Source: an uncultured Prevotellaceae bacterium (GTDB lineage Bacteria; Bacteroidota; Bacteroidia; Bacteroidales; Muribaculaceae). From it: a DNA stretch of 64,000 nucleotides. The position numbers were made by a program, and so were the translations under genes. Position 1 is the first letter of the stretch. Every line of letters starts with the position of its first letter. This document shows, in pieces, positions 52,356 to 60,791 of the stretch. The stretch is taken from contig ONQS01000004.1 of assembly GCA_900320055.1 (NCBI GenBank), positions 23,062-87,061 on the forward strand, in the 5' to 3' direction. The notes under the pieces are model-generated. The model did not search any database, was not told where the DNA came from, and worked only from the letters and a program-made list of their open reading frames with translations.

Positions 52356-53771
52356 TTATCGCAGTTGCGCGTCGATCCAGGCGAGGCGTTGGGTGATCCA
52401 TTGCTTGAGGTGTGCCACCTCGTCGGCATAATCGGTGGCGACATAGTGGTTGGGCCACACTTGGCGGCCCCAGCGGGGCCATGCCTGGCTATTGCGGTCC
52501 ATAGCGCCATGGCTGGTGAGCACACGGGCCAGGGAGTCGATGGTGGCCATGATGCGCTCGTCGCTCATATTACTCTGGCGGTACTGTGCCCAGCGGGCCT
52601 TGAGCGTAGCGGTATAGTAGGGGTCGCTGTTGAGCCGTTGCCACCAGAAGGGGACCAGATACACCTCGCCGCCCCGGCGCAGCATGTCGTTGCCCTGATA
52701 GACCCAAGTGTCGGTGCGCCAGCCCTCGCTGTGGCGGGCGTTGCCATAGGCCAGATCGGTGTCCCACAGCGCCATCTTGAAGCGCGGGTCCTCGCTGTCG
52801 CGGCGCTTGTAGAACTTGCCGCTCAGGCGGTAGCCATCCACATTGTGGCACAGTTCGGTCATCAGTTGGTAGTCGACAAACGACAGCACGTCGATGTGCT
52901 GGCGGTAGCCTTGCTGCGGGTCCCGATAGCCTTCGGAGGCCAGGGCCTGCTCCATCTGGTCGATGCGCCCGGTGATGTAGCGTTGCTGACGGGGGCTCAG
53001 GTCGTCGTAGTCGGGTGACTTGAACTGGAACAGGATGCGGCGGTCGGCGATGGGACGGCCGTCACTGCCGGTGGGGTGGTAGCGTGAGGTGTAGGTGGGC
53101 TCGTCGTCGCAGTCCACCTCCATCAGGTAGCCACCCGTGAGAGCGTCACCGCTCTGGCCTGGCTTGTCTAGTGCGAGCCGCTGCTTGCCTGTGGAGACAA
53201 CCTCCATCAGGATATAGATGCCGTAGTACACGCCATCGATGATGACTTCGCAATAGCGTCCCTGCGGCACATATTCCATCCAGGGCCGTGCCAGGGTGTA
53301 GGTGAGCAGGTCGCGCATCATGCTCTTGTCGGCATAGGGGGCGAGCAGGGCCCAGTTATTGTCCTTGCCCATGCCCAGCAGTGAGACCTTGCGCTTCTTG
53401 CCGCTACGGTTCAGTGGGGCCTTGAGTGTGCGTATCGAGTAGGGCTTCTTGTCGCTGGCGTGATAGGTGGAGTTGCCGCGGTAGCGCAGGGCGATGGGGC
53501 CGCGGTAGTCGATGTGCTGACCGGGATGGGAGGCTGTGTCGGCATAGTTGAGGTGACCCTCACCGTTGTGGATGATGGTCATGCGTGCGGGCACGCGCGT
53601 GGTACGGCTGATGGAGTCGGCATCCACCTCGATCCACACGATGGGCAGATGGGTCGAGTCGAGGCGCACGCTGGTGTCGTCGGGCGGGAACTGGTGGACC
53701 TTGCCGGTACAGGCCGTGCAGGCCAGTATCAGCAGTATCAGGCAGATGGGAGTCGGCAGCAGTCGTCTCAT
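52356..53771 (-). CDS. CotH kinase family lipoprotein
   Basis: A 471-residue predicted lipoprotein (lipobox ILACTAC with Cys near residue 18-21). The CotH domain, an atypical protein-kinase fold, covers about residues 90-400. Visible features are LRYRGNSTY, KKPYSIRTL, LLGMGKDNNWALLAPYADKSMMRD, YYGIYILME and the metal-binding type ALWDTDLAYGN. It ends without a dockerin, unlike its paralogue at 53966. Target proteins are unknown; CotH proteins phosphorylate surface or coat proteins in Bacillus. The paralogue lies 194 bases upstream on the same strand, separated by a heptad array. Confidence 0.9.
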   Translation of the reverse strand: MRRLLPTPICLILLILACTACTGKVHQFPPDDTSVRLDSTHLPIVWIEVDADSISRTTRVPARMTIIHNGEGHLNYADTASHPGQHIDYRGPIALRYRGNSTYHASDKKPYSIRTLKAPLNRSGKKRKVSLLGMGKDNNWALLAPYADKSMMRDLLTYTLARPWMEYVPQGRYCEVIIDGVYYGIYILMEVVSTGKQRLALDKPGQSGDALTGGYLMEVDCDDEPTYTSRYHPTGSDGRPIADRRILFQFKSPDYDDLSPRQQRYITGRIDQMEQALASEGYRDPQQGYRQHIDVLSFVDYQLMTELCHNVDGYRLSGKFYKRRDSEDPRFKMALWDTDLAYGNARHSEGWRTDTWVYQGNDMLRRGGEVYLVPFWWQRLNSDPYYTATLKARWAQYRQSNMSDERIMATIDSLARVLTSHGAMDRNSQAWPRWGRQVWPNHYVATDYADEVAHLKQWITQRLAWIDAQLR

Positions 53772-53800
53772 AGTCTAAAAGATCATACGCCCGAGAGCGT

Positions 53801-53965
53801 TTGTTAGTTGTGTAGTTGTTAGTTGTTAGTTGTTAGTTGTGTAGTTGTGTAGTTGTGTAGTTGTGTAGTTTTTAGTTGTGTAGATGTTAGTTGTGTAGTT
53901 GTTAGTTGAACCAAGAACTAAGAACTAAAAACTAAAAACTAAGAACTAAGAACTAAGAACTAAAA
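53801..53965. repeat. Heptad/octad array 2, in both orientations
   Basis: 53801-53911 holds TAGTTGT and TAGTTGTG units; 53914-53965 holds the reverse type (ACTAAGA, ACTAAAA units). The two halves are complementary and could form a long imperfect hairpin between the two CotH genes. Confidence 0.75.
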
Positions 53966-55579
53966 TTACCAATGGCCGCTGAGCAGGAAGTCGATCAGGA
54001 CGGTCACATCGTCGATGGTTATACGGCCATTCAGGTCACTGTCGGCCGCTTCCGTGTCGATGCCGCTGGCATTGCCACTGAGCAGGTAGTCGATCAGAGT
54101 GGTGACGTCATTGATGCTTACTTGTCCGTCGGCGTTCACATCACCGCGCATGAGGGCATTGGGGTCGAAGCCCAGCCGCTGGTCCATCCAGGCGATGCGG
54201 TCGTGCAACCATTGCTTGAGCCAGTCGATTTCGTCTACAAAACTGTCGGCGACATAGTAGTTGGGCCACACATACTGTCCCCAGCGGGGCCAGGCTTGGC
54301 TGTTGCGTGTGACAGCCCCGTTCTTGGTGAGCACCAGCGCCAGCGAATCGACCAGTGCCATAATGCGGTCGTCACGCAGGTTGCTGCGGCGATATTGAGC
54401 CCAGCGGGCCTTGAGGCGGGCGGTGTAGTTGGGGTCGGTATTGAGTTTGTACCACCAGAAGGGGATCAACTGTGAGTCGCTCTGGCTGTTGAGCGTGTTG
54501 TTGTTCTTATAAATCCAGGTGTCGGTGCGCCAGCCCTTGTAGTAGTCGGCGTTGCCGTAGGCCAGGTTCATGTCCCAGAGCACCATCTTGAAGCGCGGGT
54601 CCTCGCTGTCGCGGCGCTTAAAGAACTTGCCGCTCAAGCGGTAGCCGTCCACGTTATGGCCCAACTCCTGTGCCAACTGGTAGTCGACAAAGTTGTCGAT
54701 GTCGATGTATTGGCCGTAGGTCGATTCGCCAGGCGGGGTGTAATTCCATAGCGCGGTCTCCATCTGGTCGATGCGGCTCTTGATATAGGCAATCTGACTG
54801 GTGGTCATGTCCTCGTATTCCGGCGACTTGTATTGGAAGCGGATATACTTGGAGGTGTATTGCTTGCCCGTGCTGTCCACAGGGTGGCGCTTGGAGGTAT
54901 AGACCTTCTCGTCGTTGCGGTCCACCTCCATGATGTAGCCGCCTGTGAGTTCGTCATCGGTCTCGCCAGGGTCAGAAAGGTTGAGACGGTGCTTGCCCTT
55001 GGAGACGACCTCGGTGAGTATATACACACCATAGTACACCCCATCAAGATACATCTCGCAATAGCGGCCCTGAGGCACGTATTCCATCCATGGGCGTGAA
55101 ATCTCAAATGCCAGCATGTCGCGTATCATGCTCTTGTCGGCATAGGGGGCGAGCAGGGCCCAATTGTTGTCCTTGCCCATGCCCAGTATCTTGACTTTCT
55201 GCTTCTCGCCGCCATCCTCGAGCGGCTTGTCCAGCGGACGGAACGAGTAGGGCTTCTTGTCGCTGTTGGAGAAGGACGAGTTGCCGCGATAGCGCAGAGC
55301 GATGTATCCCTCATAGTCGATGTGCTGTCCCGGATGGATCACCGTGTCGGCATAGTTGAGCAGGCCGTCGCCATTGTGGATGACCTTCATGCGAGCGGTG
55401 ATGCGTTCGTCGCGGTCGATGTATTGCCCGTCCACCTCGATCCATACGATGGGCAGGTTGGTGGATGTGAGGCTTACGCGCTTGTTGTCGGGTGGGTAGT
55501 TCTCCCACCAGTTGTTGGCGTTAGCGGTCTGAACCAGGGCCAGTAGGGCTGTTACCAGTATGATCAGTCGTTTGTTCAT
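53966..55579 (-). CDS. CotH kinase family protein with C-terminal dockerin domain
   Basis: A 537-residue exported protein (signal peptide ending ANA near residue 22). The CotH domain closely parallels the 52356 gene, including GMGKDNNWALLAPYADKSMIRD, YYGVYILTE and NVDGYRLSGKFFKRRDSEDPRFK. The DxD-type site reads VLWDMNLAYGN, with Asn in place of the second Asp of the paralogue's WDTDLAYG. The final 60 residues carry dockerin-like Ca-binding repeats (GDVNADGQVSINDVTTLIDYL and DSDLNGRITIDDVTVLIDFL). A CotH-dockerin pairing is known from gut anaerobes; the binding partner is not visible here. Confidence 0.9.
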   Translation of the reverse strand: MNKRLIILVTALLALVQTANANNWWENYPPDNKRVSLTSTNLPIVWIEVDGQYIDRDERITARMKVIHNGDGLLNYADTVIHPGQHIDYEGYIALRYRGNSSFSNSDKKPYSFRPLDKPLEDGGEKQKVKILGMGKDNNWALLAPYADKSMIRDMLAFEISRPWMEYVPQGRYCEMYLDGVYYGVYILTEVVSKGKHRLNLSDPGETDDELTGGYIMEVDRNDEKVYTSKRHPVDSTGKQYTSKYIRFQYKSPEYEDMTTSQIAYIKSRIDQMETALWNYTPPGESTYGQYIDIDNFVDYQLAQELGHNVDGYRLSGKFFKRRDSEDPRFKMVLWDMNLAYGNADYYKGWRTDTWIYKNNNTLNSQSDSQLIPFWWYKLNTDPNYTARLKARWAQYRRSNLRDDRIMALVDSLALVLTKNGAVTRNSQAWPRWGQYVWPNYYVADSFVDEIDWLKQWLHDRIAWMDQRLGFDPNALMRGDVNADGQVSINDVTTLIDYLLSGNASGIDTEAADSDLNGRITIDDVTVLIDFLLSGHW

Positions 55580-55619
55580 TGTTATAGCGATATTGTCGTC
55601 TTGATTTTGGTAGTTACTG

Positions 55620-55627
55620 CAAAGGTA
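55620..55627 (-). promoter_or_regulatory. -7 element for the CotH-dockerin gene
   Basis: On the minus strand 55627-55620 is TACCTTTG, matching TAnnTTTG, 41 bases upstream of the ATG. Confidence 0.5.
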
Positions 55628-55637
55628 CTAAAAAAAA

Positions 55638-56555
55638 CTATTGTCGGGTATGATTACGCGGATGATGTTGCAATATTTCGTCACGCAGGCGACTGCGGTC
55701 GATGTGAACATAAATCTCGGTGGTGGTGATGCTCTCGTGGCCCAGCATCTGCTGGATGGCTCGCAGGTTGGCCCCGCCTTCAAGCAGATGGGTGGCAAAA
55801 CTGTGGCGCAGGGTGTGGGGGCTGATCGTCTTGCGCACGCCAGCCAGTTCGCACAATTGCTTGACGATGTGGAAGATCATCTGGCGCGTGAGCATTGCCC
55901 CGCGGCGGTTCAGGAACAGGATATCCTCACTGCCTCGCTGCACTGTCTGGCGGGAGCGCGTCTGCTCCAGATAGAGGGTGATTTGCTCGATGGCCACGGG
56001 CGAGATGGGTACCAGCCGCTGCTTGTTGCCCTTGCCCTGGATGATGACATAGCGCTCGTCGAAATAGAGTTGCGATAACTTGAGGGTGACCAGTTCGCTC
56101 ACGCGCAGGCCGCAGCCATAGAGTGTCTCGATGATAGCGCGGTTGCGCTGACCTTCGGCTTTGGACATGTCGATGGCGTCGATCATGGCGTCGATTTCGG
56201 CGATAGTGAGCACCTCGGGCAGATGGCGGCCGATTTTGGGCGTGATCAGCAGTTCGGTGGGGTCGGCCTCCATATAGCCCTCCATGCGCAGAAATTTGTA
56301 GAAACTCTTCACGCCACTAATGATGCGCGCCTGGGAGCGCGGCTGGATGCCTACGTCCTGCAGCGTGCAGATGAAGTGTTCCAGGTCGTCGGTGGTGGCA
56401 CGCTCCACGGCCACGCCCTCGTCGGCGAGATAGCGGGTGAGTTTGTCCACGTCCTCGCTATAGGCTTGTGCCGTGTGCTCGCTCATGCCCTTCTCAAGGC
56501 TTAGGTGCCCCAAGTAGCGCCGCTTCACATCCGCTATGTCGGTAATATCACGCAT
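55638..56555 (-). CDS. xerD: Site-specific tyrosine recombinase XerD
   Basis: A 305-residue tyrosine recombinase of the XerC/D group, which resolves chromosome dimers at dif with FtsK. The N-terminal SAM-like core-binding domain covers about residues 8-90, and the catalytic residues are visible: Arg in YGCGLRVSELVTL, Lys in GKGNKQRLVPIS, HTLRHSFATHLL, GHESITTTEIYVHID (nucleophile Tyr). Length fits XerD rather than a transposon integrase, and no att-like repeats flank it. Confidence 0.93.
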   Translation of the reverse strand: MRDITDIADVKRRYLGHLSLEKGMSEHTAQAYSEDVDKLTRYLADEGVAVERATTDDLEHFICTLQDVGIQPRSQARIISGVKSFYKFLRMEGYMEADPTELLITPKIGRHLPEVLTIAEIDAMIDAIDMSKAEGQRNRAIIETLYGCGLRVSELVTLKLSQLYFDERYVIIQGKGNKQRLVPISPVAIEQITLYLEQTRSRQTVQRGSEDILFLNRRGAMLTRQMIFHIVKQLCELAGVRKTISPHTLRHSFATHLLEGGANLRAIQQMLGHESITTTEIYVHIDRSRLRDEILQHHPRNHTRQ

Positions 56556-56566
56556 TGCGCTAATCT

Positions 56567-56622
56567 GTAGTTGTTAGTTGTTAGTTTTTAGTTGTTAGTT
56601 GTTAGTTTTTAGTTGTTGGTTG
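56567..56622. repeat. Heptad array 3
   Basis: About eight TAGTTGT/TAGTTTT units between xerD and the first serine hydrolase gene. Confidence 0.75.
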
Positions 56623-56625
56623 TCC

Positions 56626-58221
56626 CTAATCAATCTCAACCATCTCACCTCTGATGGTGTCGGTCAGCAGCGGATCAAAGTTGTCGCTGGCGATCACCGT
56701 GATGTGCGAACCCTCGGGATGAATCTTCAGGCGGCGGTTGTCGCCACCGTCGATCCAGTCGACTCGCATGGCCAGCGTGTCGCCCTGCCAGGCATAGGCT
56801 GCAGCAGTGGTAAACGGTCGCTTGGTGCCTACCAGTTGCTCGCGGCTCTCGACGATGTAGATGGGATGGTCATCGCTCGTGGTCATGCGCCACCGGCCAC
56901 AGGCGGCAAGGGCATGGTGGATGCCGCGGCGGTCGGTCATCGTGAACAAGAGGTCATCGCCCGAGCGGGTAATGCGTAGGATGCCTAGACCCAGCAGGTT
57001 CCCGTCCTCAAACTTGTAGTTCATGTCCAGCAACCGCTTTTGGAGCGGGTGCGAGACCTCTCCACTGGGTGGGTCGATAGCCATCCGGCCCAGACCGGCC
57101 TTGAAAGGGTTACCCTCAAGCATCGGCATCACCAGGTGGTCATAGAGCGCATTGAGTTCGTCGCCATAGTTGGCGGCCCGTCCGTTGATCACGACCACTA
57201 AGTCCAACTTGGGTACCACGTAGATGAGTTGTCCGCCGTAGCCAGCGGCAAAAAAGCACTCTACTCGCGGGTGCTGGATGGCTTTGGTCTGGTAGCCGTA
57301 GCCCAGATAATAGTCATCGATGTTATAGCCTGTAAACCACGAGCGGATGGTGTGCCAGATACCGCGCAAGGCCTTCAAGATCTTCTGGCCCCACGACAGA
57401 TGGCTGTCGGTGTCCTCTTGGGTGCTGATCAGGCGCTGCGTCATGTCGTGAATCCATTGGGCGCTTACCAGTTGATGGCCGTTCCACCGGCCATCCTGTA
57501 ACATGAGTTGACCGAGTTTGGCTTGGCTCTCGGCATGCAGGCGCAGTCCCCAGGCTCCCACCTCGACACTGTCGGGCGCCAATTCCCAGTCACACTCGGT
57601 GATGTGCAAAGGCGTGAAGATGCGTTCGCGCACATATTCCAGCAGGGGCTTGCCCGTGAGCCGCGTGACAATCATTGCCAGCGCATGGGTGCACATCGAG
57701 TCGTAGTTGAACTGCTTGCCCACGCCATGGAAATCACCTTTAAACCAGGTGGATAGCCAATCTTGGTCACCCTCAAAGATACTCAAGTCCTCTTTCCTGC
57801 CAGCCGCCATCATGAGCACATCACGCACGGTCAGGCTGTCGAGGGCTGGTGATAGGGTGGGTGGCATCTTGTCTCGCAGGTGCTTGGAAATCTTGTCATC
57901 GACGCTGAGCAACCCGTCATCGACAGCGAGGCCCACAGCGAGGCCTGTGACTGTCTTGCTGGCGCTGTAGAGCGTGTGCAGATGTTCTGCCCGATAGGGC
58001 GATACGTGCCATTCGCCGATGACCTTGCCGTGGCGCAGCACCATCATGTGATGGATATCCACATCGGGCAGTGTAGTCAACTGGTTGTAGAATCCTTGCA
58101 GCAGCCCGCCGTCCACGCCCTCGGCCTTAGCCGTGGAACGGGGCAGGTCGCCCACCTGAGCCACAGCAGCCAGGCACGAACTCAGCATCAAGCCGATGAC
58201 TAATAACCGGAATCTTTTCAT
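56626..58221 (-). CDS. Beta-lactamase-family serine hydrolase (copy 1)
   Basis: A 531-residue exported protein with a signal peptide (residues 1-21). The SxxK catalytic motif is LYSASKTVTG near residue 86, with an S-x-x-K Ser/Lys pair typical of class C-like serine hydrolases and PBPs. The second motif, usually YxN, reads NYDSMC here, the same as in its tandem neighbour. A third region GYGGQLIYVVP may supply the HxG-like element. A C-terminal beta domain follows. Function could be peptidase, amidase or esterase; the neighbourhood suggests muropeptide processing. Confidence 0.85.
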   Translation of the reverse strand: MKRFRLLVIGLMLSSCLAAVAQVGDLPRSTAKAEGVDGGLLQGFYNQLTTLPDVDIHHMMVLRHGKVIGEWHVSPYRAEHLHTLYSASKTVTGLAVGLAVDDGLLSVDDKISKHLRDKMPPTLSPALDSLTVRDVLMMAAGRKEDLSIFEGDQDWLSTWFKGDFHGVGKQFNYDSMCTHALAMIVTRLTGKPLLEYVRERIFTPLHITECDWELAPDSVEVGAWGLRLHAESQAKLGQLMLQDGRWNGHQLVSAQWIHDMTQRLISTQEDTDSHLSWGQKILKALRGIWHTIRSWFTGYNIDDYYLGYGYQTKAIQHPRVECFFAAGYGGQLIYVVPKLDLVVVINGRAANYGDELNALYDHLVMPMLEGNPFKAGLGRMAIDPPSGEVSHPLQKRLLDMNYKFEDGNLLGLGILRITRSGDDLLFTMTDRRGIHHALAACGRWRMTTSDDHPIYIVESREQLVGTKRPFTTAAAYAWQGDTLAMRVDWIDGGDNRRLKIHPEGSHITVIASDNFDPLLTDTIRGEMVEID

Positions 58222-58224
58222 CGC

Positions 58225-59751
58225 CTATCCTCTAATGCCAACAAAGTGGATGGTCTCGGGCTTGGAACTGGGAAAATTGTCGCGCATGGTCACTTCGTTC
58301 TTCTCGAAGTCGAAGACGAAGGAGGTGCGGCTGATCCAGTTCACATAATGGACGCTCACCTCGAGCGTGGTGGGCGACGTCCATGCATAGGCCGACGCGG
58401 CCACAAAGTCCTGCCTGAGGTCGCGCATGCGGTTTACGGCATTGATGGAGTAGGGCGGGAAGCCCCTCATCTTGGTATAGTGCCACTGGCCATAGCCGCT
58501 GCTGATGAGGTCTTCAGTGCCGTCGTTATAGGTGATGATCAATGAGCCATCATAGGTAATGGTCAGCGTTCTATAGCCATGCTGGTTGGCGTCCAACTGC
58601 ATGATCATGCCTGCGATTTGCTCGCCCTTCTTGGTCTGGCGCTTGCCCTGTGGCAGGGGCAGCGATGCGGTGGCACACAATTGATTCAGGCGCGCTTGGA
58701 GTTTCTTTTCGGGCTGTAAGGGCTCGTCAGCCTTGATGCTTGGCATCAACTGGTTCCAGATGCAGGCCAGTTCGGGATGACCGTTGGGAATCATGCCCAG
58801 GATGACCACCACGAGGTCGGCTTGGGGCACAGCCACTGAGTACTGGCCGAAGGCACCGTCGGCGCGTATGGCTCCAGGCCACTTGCATTGCCAGATCTGG
58901 TAGCCGTAGCCCTGGTTGCCGTCGGTAGGCGCATCGGTTTCTTTTCTGTTCTGATAGTAGATGAGCGGCGAGCAGGCCTCTTCGATATAGTCGGCGCTCA
59001 CGAGTTGCTGGCCGTGCCATTTGCCCTTGTTCATGAGCAGCAGTCCCAACTTGGCCATCGTCTCGGCTTGGACGCGCAGTCCCCAACCGCCGGTGTTGAT
59101 GCCGTCGGGGCTCATCTCCCAATCCGCTTGGGTGATGTGCATGGGACCGAAAAGTTTCTGGTTCAGATAGTCGAGCAGAGTGCGCCCAGTCACGCGCTGT
59201 ATGATGGCGCTGAGCATGAAGGTGCACATCGAGTCATACTGGAAATGGGTGCCAGGAGCCTCGTCACAGGGCTTAGCCAGCCACACTTTGATCCAATCGG
59301 TATCTTCCAGGTCACGCATGGCCCAGTCGGGCTTGATGCCAGCGGCCATCATCAGCAGGTCGCGCACGGTCATCACCGCCAAGTTGTCGCCGACGGTATC
59401 GGGCCGCTTGTCGGGGAAGAAGGTCAGCACGCGGTCGTCGAGCCGCAGCAGGTTCTCGTCGATGGCGATGCCCACTGCCAGCGAGGTGAACGTCTTGCTG
59501 GCCGAGTAGAGTGTGTGGGCATCCTCAGCGCGGAAGGGCGCAGGGTGCATCTCGGCAATCACGCGGCCGTGGCGCACGGCCATCACGTGGTGTATCTCAC
59601 AATCGGGCAAAGCCAGCAGCGAGTCCATCATGTCGATGACCGCTTGGGTGCTCACGCCCTCGGCGGCGGGCGCACTGCGGGGCAGATCGCCCACCTGTGC
59701 CGCCAGCAACAGCGGCAGCAAAGCCAGAAATATAATCAGTTGTCGTTTCAT
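58225..59751 (-). CDS. Beta-lactamase-family serine hydrolase (copy 2)
   Basis: A 508-residue paralogue of the preceding gene, four bases away. The signal peptide ends near AAQ (residue 19). Both share VGDLPRS, the EGV stretch, LYSASKT (SxxK near residue 87) and YDSMCTF in place of the YxN motif. The third motif region reads GAFGQYSVAVP. Sequence divergence outside the motifs is large. The pair probably arose by tandem duplication and may act on related peptides or glycans. Confidence 0.85.
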   Translation of the reverse strand: MKRQLIIFLALLPLLLAAQVGDLPRSAPAAEGVSTQAVIDMMDSLLALPDCEIHHVMAVRHGRVIAEMHPAPFRAEDAHTLYSASKTFTSLAVGIAIDENLLRLDDRVLTFFPDKRPDTVGDNLAVMTVRDLLMMAAGIKPDWAMRDLEDTDWIKVWLAKPCDEAPGTHFQYDSMCTFMLSAIIQRVTGRTLLDYLNQKLFGPMHITQADWEMSPDGINTGGWGLRVQAETMAKLGLLLMNKGKWHGQQLVSADYIEEACSPLIYYQNRKETDAPTDGNQGYGYQIWQCKWPGAIRADGAFGQYSVAVPQADLVVVILGMIPNGHPELACIWNQLMPSIKADEPLQPEKKLQARLNQLCATASLPLPQGKRQTKKGEQIAGMIMQLDANQHGYRTLTITYDGSLIITYNDGTEDLISSGYGQWHYTKMRGFPPYSINAVNRMRDLRQDFVAASAYAWTSPTTLEVSVHYVNWISRTSFVFDFEKNEVTMRDNFPSSKPETIHFVGIRG

Positions 59752-59758
59752 CGTGATG

Positions 59759-59848
59759 TTATTGAATTATTCTTTTTTCTTCAGTATTGTCCCACACGGT
59801 GCGCACTTTGCGCTCCTCAAATAACTGTATTGCTTGTTTTTTAACCAT
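59759..59848 (-). pseudogene. N-terminal fragment of a Bro-N/DinD-like protein
   Basis: A 29-codon frame from ATG 59848 reads KKQAIQLFEERKVRTVWDN then TEEKRIIQ and stop. The stretch (A/K)IQLFE(E/D)KKVR(T/V)xWD is the start of the BRO family N-terminal domain / DNA-damage-inducible protein of Bacteroidales, which normally continues for over 200 residues with E(K)WYFS. Here only the first strand-helix survives, between the serine hydrolases and the WYL regulator. Confidence 0.5.
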
Positions 59849-59870
59849 CTTCCTTTTTTCTTTCTCTCTC

Positions 59871-60767
59871 TTATTGGTAATTCTTGATGGCTTGCTGGAG
59901 TTCGGTGAGGATGAGGGTTTTGAGTTCTTGGGGTTCCAGCACCTCGATGGTGGCACCATGGGACATGAGTTCCTCTTTCAGGTCATAGGTGATGCGCATC
60001 TGGTAAGTGAAGATCGAGTAATTGTCGTGGACCTCTTCCTGCTGGGAACTGTGCAGCGGCAGGGCGCGGAAGTACTTGGCCTGGGTTGGCTCCACCCGCA
60101 GGACAATGCGCTTAGGACTGTTCTGGTTGGTGGTGATGCCGAAGCAGTCCTTGAAGAACTCCGAGGGCTTGACGTCGGCCGGCATCGTGAAGGTGTCTTG
60201 CAGCAAGTTCAAGCCGCTCATGCGGTCCAGGGCGTAGGTCTTGATCTGGCCCTCCTTGACGTTGTTGCCGATGACGTACCACAGTTGCTTGAAGATCTTG
60301 ACAAAGTAAGGCTCCAGCACGATGCCATCGGTGGGCATTGAGCGCGTGTAACTCTTGTAGGAGAAGCGGATGCGGCGATTCTGCTTCAGCGCCTCGATGA
60401 CCACCGGCAGGTGTTCTCGTGCCGAGGGCACGTTTTCCAGCATGATGCGCTCACTCACCTCATGGGCATTGCTCAGTGTGCCGCTCATCGATACCGAATC
60501 GATCAGCCACGACCTCAGGCGGGCATTGTTCTCGCCGTCGGTGTCGTCGATGTAGTACTCAAAGGTGGACTTGTCGCACAGGATGCTGATGTCGAACATG
60601 TCTTCCACACCATCACGGTAGTGAAAAAACGTGCGGCGGGCCAGTGGTTTGCCTTCGCTGATGTCGCTGCGCAGCCAGGCCTTGTTCAAGTCCTTGAGGG
60701 TGATGCGCCCGTAGCGGCTGATGGTGTCCACCAGCCACACGTAGCGGTTAATCAAGTTGCGTGCCAT
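59871..60767 (-). CDS. WYL-domain transcriptional regulator
   Basis: A 298-residue DNA-binding protein. The N-terminal part (about residues 1-90) is a winged-helix-like DeoR-type region, with YGRITLKDLNKAWLRSD. The WYL domain follows: RRIRFSYKSYTRS near residue 130 and VLEPYFVKIFKQLWYVIG near residue 153, with the C-terminal WCX-like extension. WYL domains often sense nucleotide or other ligands. It lies between the symporter gene (upstream) and the hydrolase genes (downstream), and probably controls this local set. Confidence 0.88.
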   Translation of the reverse strand: MARNLINRYVWLVDTISRYGRITLKDLNKAWLRSDISEGKPLARRTFFHYRDGVEDMFDISILCDKSTFEYYIDDTDGENNARLRSWLIDSVSMSGTLSNAHEVSERIMLENVPSAREHLPVVIEALKQNRRIRFSYKSYTRSMPTDGIVLEPYFVKIFKQLWYVIGNNVKEGQIKTYALDRMSGLNLLQDTFTMPADVKPSEFFKDCFGITTNQNSPKRIVLRVEPTQAKYFRALPLHSSQQEEVHDNYSIFTYQMRITYDLKEELMSHGATIEVLEPQELKTLILTELQQAIKNYQ

Positions 60768-60791
60768 GGTTTTGCGGTTTGAAGTTAAGCG

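Noticed and set aside
52198-52482. Longer N-terminus for the BspA-like protein
   Set aside because: The extra 95 residues overlap the CotH gene and include the promoter and repeats; a proper signal peptide starts at 52197.
47869-55579. Cellulosome gene cluster
   Set aside because: Dockerin-like tails are present, but no cohesin, scaffoldin or glycoside hydrolase gene is in the window.
55638-56555. Integrase of an integrated element
   Set aside because: Length, motifs and lack of attachment-site repeats or mobile genes fit the housekeeping XerD.
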